The notes under the pieces are model-generated. The model had not been told where the DNA came from. It searched no databases and saw only the letters and a program-made list of their open reading frames with translations. 40,977 nucleotides of DNA, from NCBI GenBank assembly GCA_021773555.1, contig JAJFKA010000085.1, positions 1-40,977 on the forward strand, written 5' to 3'. Origin of the DNA: Gammaproteobacteria bacterium (GTDB lineage: Bacteria; Pseudomonadota; Gammaproteobacteria; Pseudomonadales; Azotimanducaceae). Shown here piece by piece: positions 17,322-25,575 of this stretch. The translations under genes and the position numbers were made by a program. The stretch's first letter is position 1, and the number at the start of each line of letters is the position of its first letter.

Positions 17322-18122
17322 TCATTGCTGTGCATTGCGCTTCTCGATAGTGCCGGGCGTGCGTCCGGTAATCCTTCTAAATAAGGTAATAAACGCGCTG
17401 GTAGAGCTGAAGCCCAGTTCACTTGCCGTTGCGCTCACAGACTTACCCTGATGCAGCAGAGTCAAGCCTGATTGCACCTGGTGAAGTGCGCGCCAGTCTT
17501 TAAAGGCCATACCAGTGTCGGCTTTAAACACGCGGGAGAAGTGCCTGGGAGACAGGGCAGAGCGGCGGGCGATTTCAGCGCTGCGCATGGACGTCCCCGC
17601 GTTTTCCAGCGCTGTCCTGATTCTTGGGTGCTTCACTACAGGCAGGCATCGTTCCGTGAGTTCAGTATCCGCGGAGCGTAGCAATGCGACTATCAATTCG
17701 AGTAACCGGTGCTGGAGAGAATTGGGTTTGTAGTCGGCATAAAAGTGTCCCGCTTCCCTGATGAGTTCGTGCAGGAGTGGGGTGACAGAGATCATGCCGT
17801 ACTCGGTCAGGCAATCCGGAAACACGCGGGGATCAACAAATACCGAATGCAGCAGTGCATTACCGGCGGCAGCGATACGATGGTTTTGCCAGGAGGGGAT
17901 GATAACGCCCCGTAATGGTGTCGCCAGCCAGCGACCTTCCGGAGTGACAACCGAGACAAGCCCGCGTAGCGGGTAGACGAGTTTGGCGAAGCCATGCGTG
18001 TGAAAGTGTCCATGATAGCCCCGGGGGTATTCGAAAATACGCACATAGACAGGGCGCGCTTCTGCGATTCCAGTGGTTGAGGTCCAGTTGTGCGTCCAGT
18101 TTGTCGGCGTTGGCAGAGGCAA
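17322..18122 (-). CDS. AraC-family transcriptional regulator
   Basis: A 266-residue regulator with an N-terminal cupin-like sensor (YPRGYHGHFHTHGFAKLVYP, then LRGVIIPSWQNHRI) and a C-terminal AraC DNA-binding domain with two helix-turn-helices (SAEIARRSALSPRHFSRVFKAD; SVSATASELGFSSTSAFITLFRR). Such two-domain cupin AraC proteins usually regulate a neighbouring gene. The VOC gene at 18231 diverges from it across about 110 bp and is the obvious candidate target. The start used is TTG at 18122, with no strong ribosome site, so the N-terminus is uncertain. Confidence 0.93.
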   Translation of the reverse strand: MPLPTPTNWTHNWTSTTGIAEARPVYVRIFEYPRGYHGHFHTHGFAKLVYPLRGLVSVVTPEGRWLATPLRGVIIPSWQNHRIAAAGNALLHSVFVDPRVFPDCLTEYGMISVTPLLHELIREAGHFYADYKPNSLQHRLLELIVALLRSADTELTERCLPVVKHPRIRTALENAGTSMRSAEIARRSALSPRHFSRVFKADTGMAFKDWRALHQVQSGLTLLHQGKSVSATASELGFSSTSAFITLFRRITGRTPGTIEKRNAQQ

Positions 18123-18230
18123 GTCGTCCGATAATGGCAGAATTGTGGCTGATAATTGATATTACCAGTTCTTGTTGTCATTTATAGTCAATGCGCTGAT
18201 CAAGACAACAGAACGTACAGGAGAATGTTA

Positions 18231-18623
18231 ATGACAAAGTTTAATTCAGAGGGAAGAAACGCCCGGTATATTCGTAATGCTGCGGCGATTATCAATGTTG
18301 ACGATGTGGAGAAGACATTGCTCTGGTATCAGGATTATCTGGGCTTGCAGGTCGAATTTGCCTGGGGTGACCCGGTCATGCATGGTGGAATCCTGGCGGG
18401 AACCACCAGCTTTCATTTTTCCTCCGGGGAACCCAGCAAGCCGGTCACGGCATATATGACCCTGTATGTGAATGATCTGGACGCGCTATTCACGGATATT
18501 TCCGCACGCGAAGTGGAAATCGTTTCAGCCCCTGAAGTCATGCCCTGGGGCATGCGGGCGTTTATGATCCATGATTGCAATGGCGCTCTGGTGATGTTTG
18601 CAGATCCGTCCACGGGTGAATAG
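18231..18623 (+). CDS. VOC-family protein (bleomycin-resistance/glyoxalase fold)
   Basis: A 130-residue single-module VOC protein (AAIINVDDVEKTLLWYQDYLG at the start, then PVTAYMTLYVNDLDALFTDI and a final GALVMFADP). The usual metal-ligand positions are not all His or Glu, so it may be a binding protein rather than a metalloenzyme. Earlier in-frame starts exist, but AGGAG at 18219-18223 with a 7-base gap to 18231 decides the start. It is divergent from the AraC regulator and probably controlled by it. Confidence 0.85.
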   Translation: MTKFNSEGRNARYIRNAAAIINVDDVEKTLLWYQDYLGLQVEFAWGDPVMHGGILAGTTSFHFSSGEPSKPVTAYMTLYVNDLDALFTDISAREVEIVSAPEVMPWGMRAFMIHDCNGALVMFADPSTGE

Positions 18624-18722
18624 GCGCCGGATTGTCGTCTGATTTGTGGCAGTTACCTCTTAAACAAGCAGATTCTGTCAGGCGGGTGAGTTTCGTGGAA
18701 AATGTAACTTCCGAGAGGGCAA

Positions 18723-19424
18723 CTAGCGAAGATATCGGTCAAGGTAGTTAGCAGAATCTTCGAACTCTGGTACAGGTACAGCGGAATGTGCCCCGGGATT
18801 CACATGCATGGTCTTCTTCTTTGAACCAATGAGTCCAAATAGCTCGAAGGCTTTGTCTCTGGGAACAATTTCATCATCCCACTGGACCAGGAATCGCACC
18901 GGGCAAGACACCGAAGGTGCCAGTCGTTTAAGATCGGCGCCGTTTGGCCCCCAGGTTCCCATCAGACCCAGTAGCGCAACTTTGATGCGCTCATCCGACG
19001 CTGTAACCGGCAGGCCCATCATCGTACCCATGGATAAGCCCCACCAGCCTGTTGGCCGTGCACCTTCTTGTGCCTCAATGAAATCCAGCGCTGCTCGCCA
19101 GTCTGAGATGACCGTATCCGTCCCGCCATTTTTATTCCACACGCCGGCAAAGTCTTTGACCGCATCATCACCGCTGGCCCGGTCACCGTGTCCTGGTCCG
19201 TCAATGGCAAACGAGGCGATTCCCCTGGCAGCCAGCAGTCCGGCTACATTGACGATGTATTCGGCCTTTTTGTTCGTAGTTCCGCCATGGCCTAACAATA
19301 CAAGCCGGTCTCCACCCTGATTGGGTTTTCAGTAAACACCGGGGACCGCGTGGTTATCAACTTCGATTTCGAAGCCTCGTTCGCTCGCGTTTTCCAGCGC
19401 GTCATCCTTCCCATTCCAACTCAT
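18723..19424 (-). pseudogene. Alpha/beta hydrolase interrupted by an in-frame TGA
   Basis: Read from ATG at 19422-19424, which has a good AGGAGA ribosome site, the frame gives MSWNGKDDALENASERG, then VPGVY, then TGA at 19329-19331, and resumes in the same frame as KPNQGGDRLVLLGHGGTT to a normal stop. Related hydrolases commonly have Trp at this place (VPGVLW-type), so TGG to TGA is the simplest change. The downstream part is intact: oxyanion HGG, nucleophile in GLSMG, acid in QWDDEIVP and final His in GAHS, as in dienelactone-hydrolase-like enzymes. A TTG at 19298 could reinitiate a 191-residue protein lacking the first strands. It may be a recent pseudogene, readthrough or a base error. Confidence 0.8.
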
Positions 19425-19506
19425 AAAACAGTTCTCCTTTCTAGTTTAGTGACTTGAGTTTTACACACTCTGATGTCTGAAGTAAGCGTGAAGTTGTCAA
19501 TCGGGA

Positions 19507-20418
19507 TTAACCGGGCTCTGGGAAAAGTTCATCGGCGAGCTTATCGAGCGCCGCGAGATCTAATACACCCCTGAGCCCAATCGCAACAACGCTGATGCCT
19601 TCGGCTGGTGATGGATACGGACTTATTTCCCGCCGACTGCCGACTAACTGGAATTGCACACAGGTGCCTCCTTCGAGCAGAGCGAAACCCTTTGCTCTGA
19701 CTACGCTTTCGTCCAGCTGGGCAACGAATTCGGTCAATGAATTGTTCGTGACTGTATGGCCGGAATGAAAATGCCATGTTGAATATTGTTCGTGGGCATG
19801 GTGTCCGGGATCGAGATTGCCGGGGTCCGCGTGCTTGTCGTGAATTCCTAGTAGTAGTGCCGAAGGGACGCGACCTGCCTCGGCCTCGATAATTGTCGCA
19901 GCAGGGAAATTTTCGGTGAGCCATTTTGTGACGTCTTTCACCTTATCCCGGGTGACCAGATCTATTTTGTTCAGGACGATGAGATCAGCAGCAGCCAGTT
20001 GTCGGCGGACGGTTTGTGCGACATATTTGTCGTTTGCTTTCGCAACCACGGTCTCGGCGTCAGCGACGATGACGACACCATCGAGCGTCATTTGTGGGCT
20101 ATAGCCGTACTGGGACAGATTAAAAATGTCAGCGACACCGCTTGCTTCTACAATAATATGTTGTGGTGGAAAACTCGCGCTGGCCAATTGCTCAATCGCC
20201 TCGTGGAATCCGTCGGACAAGGAACAGCACACACAGCCGTTGGTCAGGTTTATCTGTGCTTCAGTTTGGGATTTTATCAATCCCGCATCGATGTTGATTT
20301 CTCCAAAGTCGTTGATCAGCAAGGCGATCCTTCTGTCCTGACTATTCTGCAGAATATTGTTCAACAGGGTTGTCTTACCTGCCCCCAGATATCCACCGAT
20401 GACGGTGAATAAAATCAT
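19507..20418 (-). CDS. CobW/COG0523-type GTPase (putative metallochaperone)
   Basis: A 303-residue G3E GTPase. Walker A is GGYLGAGKTT (8-17), the metal-binding CxCC is at 62-65 (NGCVCCSLSDG), and the NKxD base-recognition motif is NKID (150-153). A histidine-rich linker (HDKHADPGNLDPGHHAHEQ) precedes the CobW C-terminal domain, which begins around YSTWHFHSGH. COG0523 proteins bind Zn, Co or other metals and deliver them to client enzymes. Its ATG overlaps the stop of the amidohydrolase gene by four bases (20415-20418), so that metal-dependent enzyme is the likely client. No Zur-like site was identified. Confidence 0.93.
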   Translation of the reverse strand: MILFTVIGGYLGAGKTTLLNNILQNSQDRRIALLINDFGEINIDAGLIKSQTEAQINLTNGCVCCSLSDGFHEAIEQLASASFPPQHIIVEASGVADIFNLSQYGYSPQMTLDGVVIVADAETVVAKANDKYVAQTVRRQLAAADLIVLNKIDLVTRDKVKDVTKWLTENFPAATIIEAEAGRVPSALLLGIHDKHADPGNLDPGHHAHEQYSTWHFHSGHTVTNNSLTEFVAQLDESVVRAKGFALLEGGTCVQFQLVGSRREISPYPSPAEGISVVAIGLRGVLDLAALDKLADELFPEPG

Positions 20419-22064
20419 CCGGCTGCCTTGTATTGCCTGCCGCCGAGAACAGTTCCCCAGACTTTGATATCGCGAAGATGCAAAGGGTCAACGGCGAGCG
20501 GGTCCTCCTCCAGGACAGCGAAATCCGCCTGCTTACCTGCTTCGAGCGAACCAATCTCATCGTCAAGGTGTAGCTGGTAGGCGGCGTCGATAGTCACGGC
20601 GCGCAACGCCTGCGCCGCACTGATTTTTTCCGTCGCTCCAAGGACGCGACCGGACGGTGTCAAGCGATTCACTGCACACCACATGGTGTGCAGGGACCCG
20701 AGTGGTGTTACGCCCGCATCCGAGTGTATTGAAAAAGAGACGCCTTCTCGAATTGCTGATGCACAAGGTTCGAGTGCGTTGGCACGTTCCGGGCCGACGG
20801 TAATATCATAGTGCTGATCACCCCAGTACCAGATGTGGTTGGTGAAAAAGTTTGCACACAACCCCAGCCTCGCCATTTTGCGCAACTGGGCCTGGGTTGT
20901 CAGCTGAGCATGGGTAATAGTGTGGCGATGATCCAGCCATGGATCAGCGCGGATGAGTTGCGCAACGGTTTCGATGGCGAGATCCTGGGTTTTGTTTCCG
21001 TTGCAATGCATATGGATGTTCAGACCAGCTTTGTGGAACGGCAGCAGCCAATCCATGAGTTGCTCAGGTACCGCGAGCAACTGCCCATGATCCTCACCCT
21101 TGAAGTAACCTGGCGGATTCAGCAATGCGCTGAATCCCTGGATTGAACCGTCCAGAACAAATTTGACGCCAGGAAATCTCAGTTTATCGGTTTGTTCCCT
21201 GCGCAACTGAATGAACTGGTTGGCGACCGCGTCAAAGTCGGTAGTATTACCGGGCATCGCGGGAATGTTGTACTGGGCGATTCGCATGGGGAAAGCGTCA
21301 TCCCCGGTAACCTTATGCCACATTTGCAACACCTTCGGTGCCAGAATCGCGGAACCTGCGAGGTCAGTGCACGTGGTAATGCCCGCATTACAGGCCAGTG
21401 CGCCGAAGTCCCTCAAGGCTTCTTCCCGGGAATTGCTGTATTGCACTTCCCGGGTTCCCGTTTTACACAACGCCATAGCTGCGAACTCGCGGAGTTCACC
21501 ATCAAGCTCCCCGGCATCATCCCGACCCAGCCCGTCAACCCTGAGACTGGCACTGACGTTATTTGCCTCAAGCATGGCGGTATTGACGGTCGCCAGATGG
21601 CCACTTGCATGGTGCAGATAAATGGGTCGTGTTCGTGAGACCTGGTCCAGATGGTGTCTGGTTAGCCTGGGCTGGTCCGGAAAATAAATCGGGTCAAACC
21701 CCACAGCAATAAGCTGCTGCCCGGGATCTTCCAATTTGGCGTCCTCAGCGATCAGTGCTTCTATCAACTGATTATAGGATTTGATTCCTGGTGCGACACC
21801 ACCATCGGCCGTGGGTCGGTCGAAAAAGCCCAGGTACGGATGTAGCATCATCCCCCCCGTCATAACGTGCGCATGTGCCTCGACGAATCCGGGCAGGATA
21901 ACCTTGTCAGCGAAGGTTTCATCGAGTGTATATTCTCCCCAGCCCTCAAGCTCCGGGAGCGAGCCCGCACCGAGGATCATGCCGTCACGCACGGCGATAT
22001 GAGTTGCCAGTGGATTGGAAGGATTCATGGTGATTATTTTCCTGGCACTGAAGATCGTGATCAT
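20415..22064 (-). CDS. Amidohydrolase family protein (YtcJ-like)
   Basis: A 549-residue metal-dependent amidohydrolase of the YtcJ/imidazolonepropionase-like group. Metal ligands are visible as HAH at 64-66 (GFVEAHAHVM), HMHCNGNKTQD, ITHAQL and the late HSDAGV Asp. The N-terminal strand IFSARKIITMNP and the closing GSLEAGKQADFAVLEEDPL are typical of the superfamily's composite beta-sandwich. The start at 22064 lacks a good ribosome site, but the N-terminal strand needs it. The gene is translationally coupled to the CobW GTPase downstream. Substrate unknown (N-substituted amide or urea-type compounds in relatives). Confidence 0.92.
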   Translation of the reverse strand: MITIFSARKIITMNPSNPLATHIAVRDGMILGAGSLPELEGWGEYTLDETFADKVILPGFVEAHAHVMTGGMMLHPYLGFFDRPTADGGVAPGIKSYNQLIEALIAEDAKLEDPGQQLIAVGFDPIYFPDQPRLTRHHLDQVSRTRPIYLHHASGHLATVNTAMLEANNVSASLRVDGLGRDDAGELDGELREFAAMALCKTGTREVQYSNSREEALRDFGALACNAGITTCTDLAGSAILAPKVLQMWHKVTGDDAFPMRIAQYNIPAMPGNTTDFDAVANQFIQLRREQTDKLRFPGVKFVLDGSIQGFSALLNPPGYFKGEDHGQLLAVPEQLMDWLLPFHKAGLNIHMHCNGNKTQDLAIETVAQLIRADPWLDHRHTITHAQLTTQAQLRKMARLGLCANFFTNHIWYWGDQHYDITVGPERANALEPCASAIREGVSFSIHSDAGVTPLGSLHTMWCAVNRLTPSGRVLGATEKISAAQALRAVTIDAAYQLHLDDEIGSLEAGKQADFAVLEEDPLAVDPLHLRDIKVWGTVLGGRQYKAAG

Positions 22065-22255
22065 AAATTAGGGGCCGGGGATTTAGTGAATTGATCTCAG
22101 TATAGCGAGTTCACGTCCGGCGACAACTCATGACGAATCCGGCACCGTTGATTCCCAGACAGTGCTTTCGGGACGGCGAATTACAGTAGCAGGTGTCGGG
22201 TTTGAGGCCCGGGGCTACCTCAATTGCGGACGACATTCGCTTTAGAATTGTGGTG

Positions 22256-22684
22256 CTAACGGCTGAATTTGGTTTCAAGGATTAGCGACGACCGGGTTCG
22301 TTCAACACCTTCAAGGTTCCCTATTTCGTCAAGCACCTGGCTCAGCGCTGCAGTGGTTTGTGTTTGCAGGATGGCAATAAGATCAACCTCGCCGCTTACC
22401 GCGTACAGTGACTTGACCTGAGGGATAGCATAAAGGGCTCGATTGGTCTGCACGTTCAGTTTCTGATGCACAGTAATCAGTACATGTGCTGAAACCAGTT
22501 GGTTCGCATATTCGTCGCCGTAAACCAGGGTATATCCCTTGATCACGTTGTTCTTCTCGAGGCGCTGCAGGCGTGTTTGCACGGTGGAGCGGGATATGGA
22601 CAGCGCCCGGGCGATTTCCGAAGTGCTGATACGGGCGTTCTCACGCAGCAGTGCAATAAGTCGTTCATCCAAAGAATTGAGCAT
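22256..22684 (-). CDS. Lrp/AsnC-family transcriptional regulator
   Basis: A 142-residue regulator with an N-terminal HTH (ISTSEIARALSISRSTVQTRLQRL) and a C-terminal RAM/AsnC ligand domain (YAVSGEVDLIAILQTQ). Lrp-type proteins form octamers and sense amino acids. It diverges from the saccharopine-dehydrogenase-like and aldehyde-dehydrogenase genes across 126 bp that hold a 21-bp dyad, so it is the probable local regulator and likely senses lysine or a breakdown product (inference). The ATG at 22684 gives the expected family length. Confidence 0.94.
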   Translation of the reverse strand: MLNSLDERLIALLRENARISTSEIARALSISRSTVQTRLQRLEKNNVIKGYTLVYGDEYANQLVSAHVLITVHQKLNVQTNRALYAIPQVKSLYAVSGEVDLIAILQTQTTAALSQVLDEIGNLEGVERTRSSLILETKFSR

Positions 22685-22715
22685 ATTGGTCTAAAGGCTC
22701 TAAAAAATGAGATAT

Positions 22716-22736
22716 TTTAGGCCAAATATGCCTAAA
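22716..22736. promoter_or_regulatory. Dyad, likely Lrp-type operator
   Basis: TTTAGGC (22716-22722) and GCCTAAA (22730-22736) are perfect inverted 7-mers around an AT-rich 7-base centre. It lies 32 bp upstream of the Lrp start, in the divergent promoter region. A second overlapping inverted pair, GCCAAAT at 22721-22727 and ATTTGGC further right (about 22748-22754), suggests several phased sites, as Lrp proteins usually need. Binding is inferred. Confidence 0.6.
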
Positions 22737-22810
22737 TTGCCGCTCCAATTTGGCATCGAACTCCGCCAAGCTGGAATCTGGTTTATCAATCAATCTGCGG
22801 GAGCCAGGCC

Positions 22811-23959
22811 ATGAGCATCATCACAAATGAAGCATTGTCCAACGATGGGGAGAAGCAACGGGTAGCGGTGGCGGTCGTGGGCGCCGGTAAAATCGGCGCA
22901 ATGATCGCTGAATTTCTGCTTGATTCGGACGACTACACGGTCAGCCTGTATGACATCAGTGAAGCACAGCTTGACCTGGTACCGGACAGGGAACGGCTTT
23001 CCAAAATTTGTTTTGATGTTTCCGATAGTGAAGCTTTTGCCGTTCAGCTCGAAACTCAATTCGCGGTGTTGAGTGCGACACCCTATTTTATGACTGAGGC
23101 GATAGCCCGGGCAGCCAGCACGGCAAATGTTCACTATCTGGATCTTACTGAGGATGTTGCCAGCACCGAAATTGTGAAGCGCTTGTCAGAATCGAACAAG
23201 GCTGCGATGATCCCTCAATGTGGCCTGGCTCCCGGATTTATCTCTATCGTCGCCAATGATCTGGCGGCAGGTTTTGATGAACTTGAGAGCATCCGTATGT
23301 GCGTCGGTGCACTGCCGCAATATCCGTCCAATTCACTGAACTACAACCTGACCTGGAGCACGGACGGAGTCATCAACGAGTATTGTGAACCCTGCGTTGC
23401 AATCAGGAACGGTGAACGGTTAAGCGTTCCTGCGCTGGAGAATCTCGAACATTTTTCTCTGGATGGCGTTAATTACGAAACCTTCAACACCTCCGGTGGC
23501 ATTGGGACGCTGGCAGAAACACTACAAGGTCGGGTGAAAAACCTGAGTTACCAGACTATCCGGTATCCAGGGCACCGGGACATTATGAAAACCCTGCTTC
23601 AGGATTTGCAGTTGCAAAACCGTCGCGACCTGCTGAAAGATGTATTCGAAAATGCCGTGCCGGCGACCTTACAAGATGTGGTACTTATCTTCGTGACCGT
23701 CAGTGGGAGGCAGAATGGGCGATTGTTTCAACAAACCTACGCCAACAAAATTTATGGTAAAAAAATTAACGAGGTTTCCTGCAGTGCGATTCAGGTGACG
23801 ACGGCGGCGAGCATCTGCGCGGTCCTTGACCTCCTCCGAGAAGGAAAGATCAGACAGTCAGGCTTTGTGCGGCAGGAAGAAATTTCATTGGAAACCTTTC
23901 TGGGTAATCGCTTCGGCCGTCACTATAAGCTGACGCATGAATTCACCATGGCAGCGTAA
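22811..23959 (+). CDS. Saccharopine dehydrogenase family protein, possibly lysine 6-dehydrogenase
   Basis: A 382-residue protein with a Rossmann domain (VVGAGKIGAMIAEFLL, GxGxxG at 24-29) and the saccharopine-dehydrogenase-type C-terminal domain (QCGLAPGFISIVANDLA; FNTSGGIGTLAETLQGRV; IRYPGHRDIM). The family includes saccharopine dehydrogenase and lysine 6-dehydrogenase, which oxidises the epsilon-amino group of lysine. The length and the ALDH7-like neighbour 30 bp downstream favour a direct lysine-to-piperideine-6-carboxylate step, because no lysine-ketoglutarate reductase gene is seen. Saccharopine dehydrogenase remains possible. The gene is divergent from Lrp. Confidence 0.88.
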   Translation: MSIITNEALSNDGEKQRVAVAVVGAGKIGAMIAEFLLDSDDYTVSLYDISEAQLDLVPDRERLSKICFDVSDSEAFAVQLETQFAVLSATPYFMTEAIARAASTANVHYLDLTEDVASTEIVKRLSESNKAAMIPQCGLAPGFISIVANDLAAGFDELESIRMCVGALPQYPSNSLNYNLTWSTDGVINEYCEPCVAIRNGERLSVPALENLEHFSLDGVNYETFNTSGGIGTLAETLQGRVKNLSYQTIRYPGHRDIMKTLLQDLQLQNRRDLLKDVFENAVPATLQDVVLIFVTVSGRQNGRLFQQTYANKIYGKKINEVSCSAIQVTTAASICAVLDLLREGKIRQSGFVRQEEISLETFLGNRFGRHYKLTHEFTMAA

Positions 23960-23989
23960 TTCAAAAAACCAGGCAAAGCGGTAGAAATT

Positions 23990-25492
23990 ATGATTGATGA
24001 AACACAACAAGTGCTCAAAGACCTCGGCTGCCACCAGGATGTCAGTGAGGGCGCGCTCAAAGTAACTTCCCCGATTGATGGTTCGGTGATCGCTTCGCTG
24101 AACGTAAATTCGCCGCAGGAAGTTGACAGCATGATCGAAGCCGCGGATACGGCGTTCAAGGCCTGGAGATCCGTACCTGCCCCAGCCCGGGGTGAGTTGA
24201 TCAGGGTTTTTGGAGAATTGCTCAGGGAGAATAAGCAAACTCTGGCACGTCTGGTGAGCATTGAATGCGGGAAAATTCTCCAGGAAGGACTCGGCGAGGT
24301 CCAGGAAATGATCGATATTTGTGACTTCGCAGTGGGCCTTTCAAGGCAGCTTTACGGTCTGACCATTGCATCTGAACGTCCCGGCCACAAAATGACAGAA
24401 ACCTGGCACCCGATGGGCCCTGTTGGTGTTATCTCAGCATTCAACTTCCCGGTCGCCGTGTGGGCATGGAACACTACACTGGCGCTGGTTTGTGGCGACA
24501 GTGTTGTCTGGAAGCCATCGGAAAAAACTCCGCTGACGGCACTTGCCTGTCAGAGCCTGATGCAGCGTGCGATCGAACAGCACGGGCAGGCACCAAAGGC
24601 ACTTTGCCAGTTGCTGATTGGTGGCCCGGAAATCGGCATGCGCATGGTAGATGACAGGCGCATCAGGATCATCAGCGCCACCGGCAGTTGTGCCATGGGT
24701 GCCGAGGTTGCCCCGAGGGTAGCTTCGCGATTTGGACGCGCCATACTGGAACTGGGGGGTAACAATGCGGTCATCGTCTGCCCAAGTGCAGACCTGAAAA
24801 TGGCACTGCAGGCGGTCGTTTTTGGTGCGGTTGGAACCGCAGGGCAAAGGTGTACCTCAACCCGGCGTTTGTTTGTGCATAGCGAGGTCTTCGACGAATT
24901 CGTGGCAGCAACCGCGCGTGCTTATGCCAGTGTGGCAATCGGGAGTCCATTGGTCGAAGCAAATCTGATGGGGCCATTGATTGACGCTTCGGCATTTACC
25001 GCCATGCAGTCGAGTCTCGCCCTTGCGCGTGACCAGGGTGGACAAGTGACTGGAGGTGAACGTGTGCTGATCGATGAGTATCCCGATGCCTACTATGTGC
25101 GACCGGCGCTTGTACAGATGCCTCGTGACGTTACGAACGTTGCCGCGGAAACTTTCGCCCCCATCTTGTATGTGTTCCCGTTTGATAATCTGGAAGATGC
25201 GATCTGTGCTAATAATGATGTGCCGCAGGGTTTATCTTCCGCAATCTTTACTAACGATTTAAAGGAAGCGGAGTTATTTATCAGCGTTCTGGGTAGTGAT
25301 TGTGGGATCGCCAACGTCAACATTGGTACCAGCGGTGCTGAGATTGGCGGCGCATTCGGCGGCGAAAAGGAGACTGGCGGTGGTCGTGAATCAGGATCTG
25401 ACGCGTGGAAGGGTTACATGCGTCGGAGTACGTCAACCGTTAATTACTCCGATGATCTTCCGCTGGCGCAGGGGATTACCTTCAGCCTTTAA
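23990..25492 (+). CDS. ALDH7-like aldehyde dehydrogenase (2-aminoadipate semialdehyde type)
   Basis: A 500-residue NAD-dependent aldehyde dehydrogenase. Catalytic residues are Asn152 (FNFPVAVW), Glu254 (LELGGNN) and Cys288 (GQRCTSTRR). The combination of WHPMGPVGVISAFNFP, the GQRCTSTRR box and the C-terminal GAEIGGAFGGEKETGGGRESGSDAWK is typical of ALDH7 (antiquitin/AmaB), which oxidises 2-aminoadipate semialdehyde (piperideine-6-carboxylate) to 2-aminoadipate in lysine breakdown. It lies 30 bp after the saccharopine-dehydrogenase-like gene, whose product would supply this substrate. Expected length for the family. Confidence 0.93.
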   Translation: MIDETQQVLKDLGCHQDVSEGALKVTSPIDGSVIASLNVNSPQEVDSMIEAADTAFKAWRSVPAPARGELIRVFGELLRENKQTLARLVSIECGKILQEGLGEVQEMIDICDFAVGLSRQLYGLTIASERPGHKMTETWHPMGPVGVISAFNFPVAVWAWNTTLALVCGDSVVWKPSEKTPLTALACQSLMQRAIEQHGQAPKALCQLLIGGPEIGMRMVDDRRIRIISATGSCAMGAEVAPRVASRFGRAILELGGNNAVIVCPSADLKMALQAVVFGAVGTAGQRCTSTRRLFVHSEVFDEFVAATARAYASVAIGSPLVEANLMGPLIDASAFTAMQSSLALARDQGGQVTGGERVLIDEYPDAYYVRPALVQMPRDVTNVAAETFAPILYVFPFDNLEDAICANNDVPQGLSSAIFTNDLKEAELFISVLGSDCGIANVNIGTSGAEIGGAFGGEKETGGGRESGSDAWKGYMRRSTSTVNYSDDLPLAQGITFSL

Positions 25493-25575
25493 CACTTTTG
25501 AGATGACGGTTAGCGGGAGTTTTTTTCCGTTAAGCGTTGCGGTCGGAACAGGCGCAAGGTGCGCCAGGATGTGCG

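Noticed and set aside
19329-19331. TGA in the hydrolase as selenocysteine
   Set aside because: Related hydrolases have Trp here, the site is not catalytic, and only a 3-bp stem follows instead of a SECIS-like hairpin. No selenium genes were seen.
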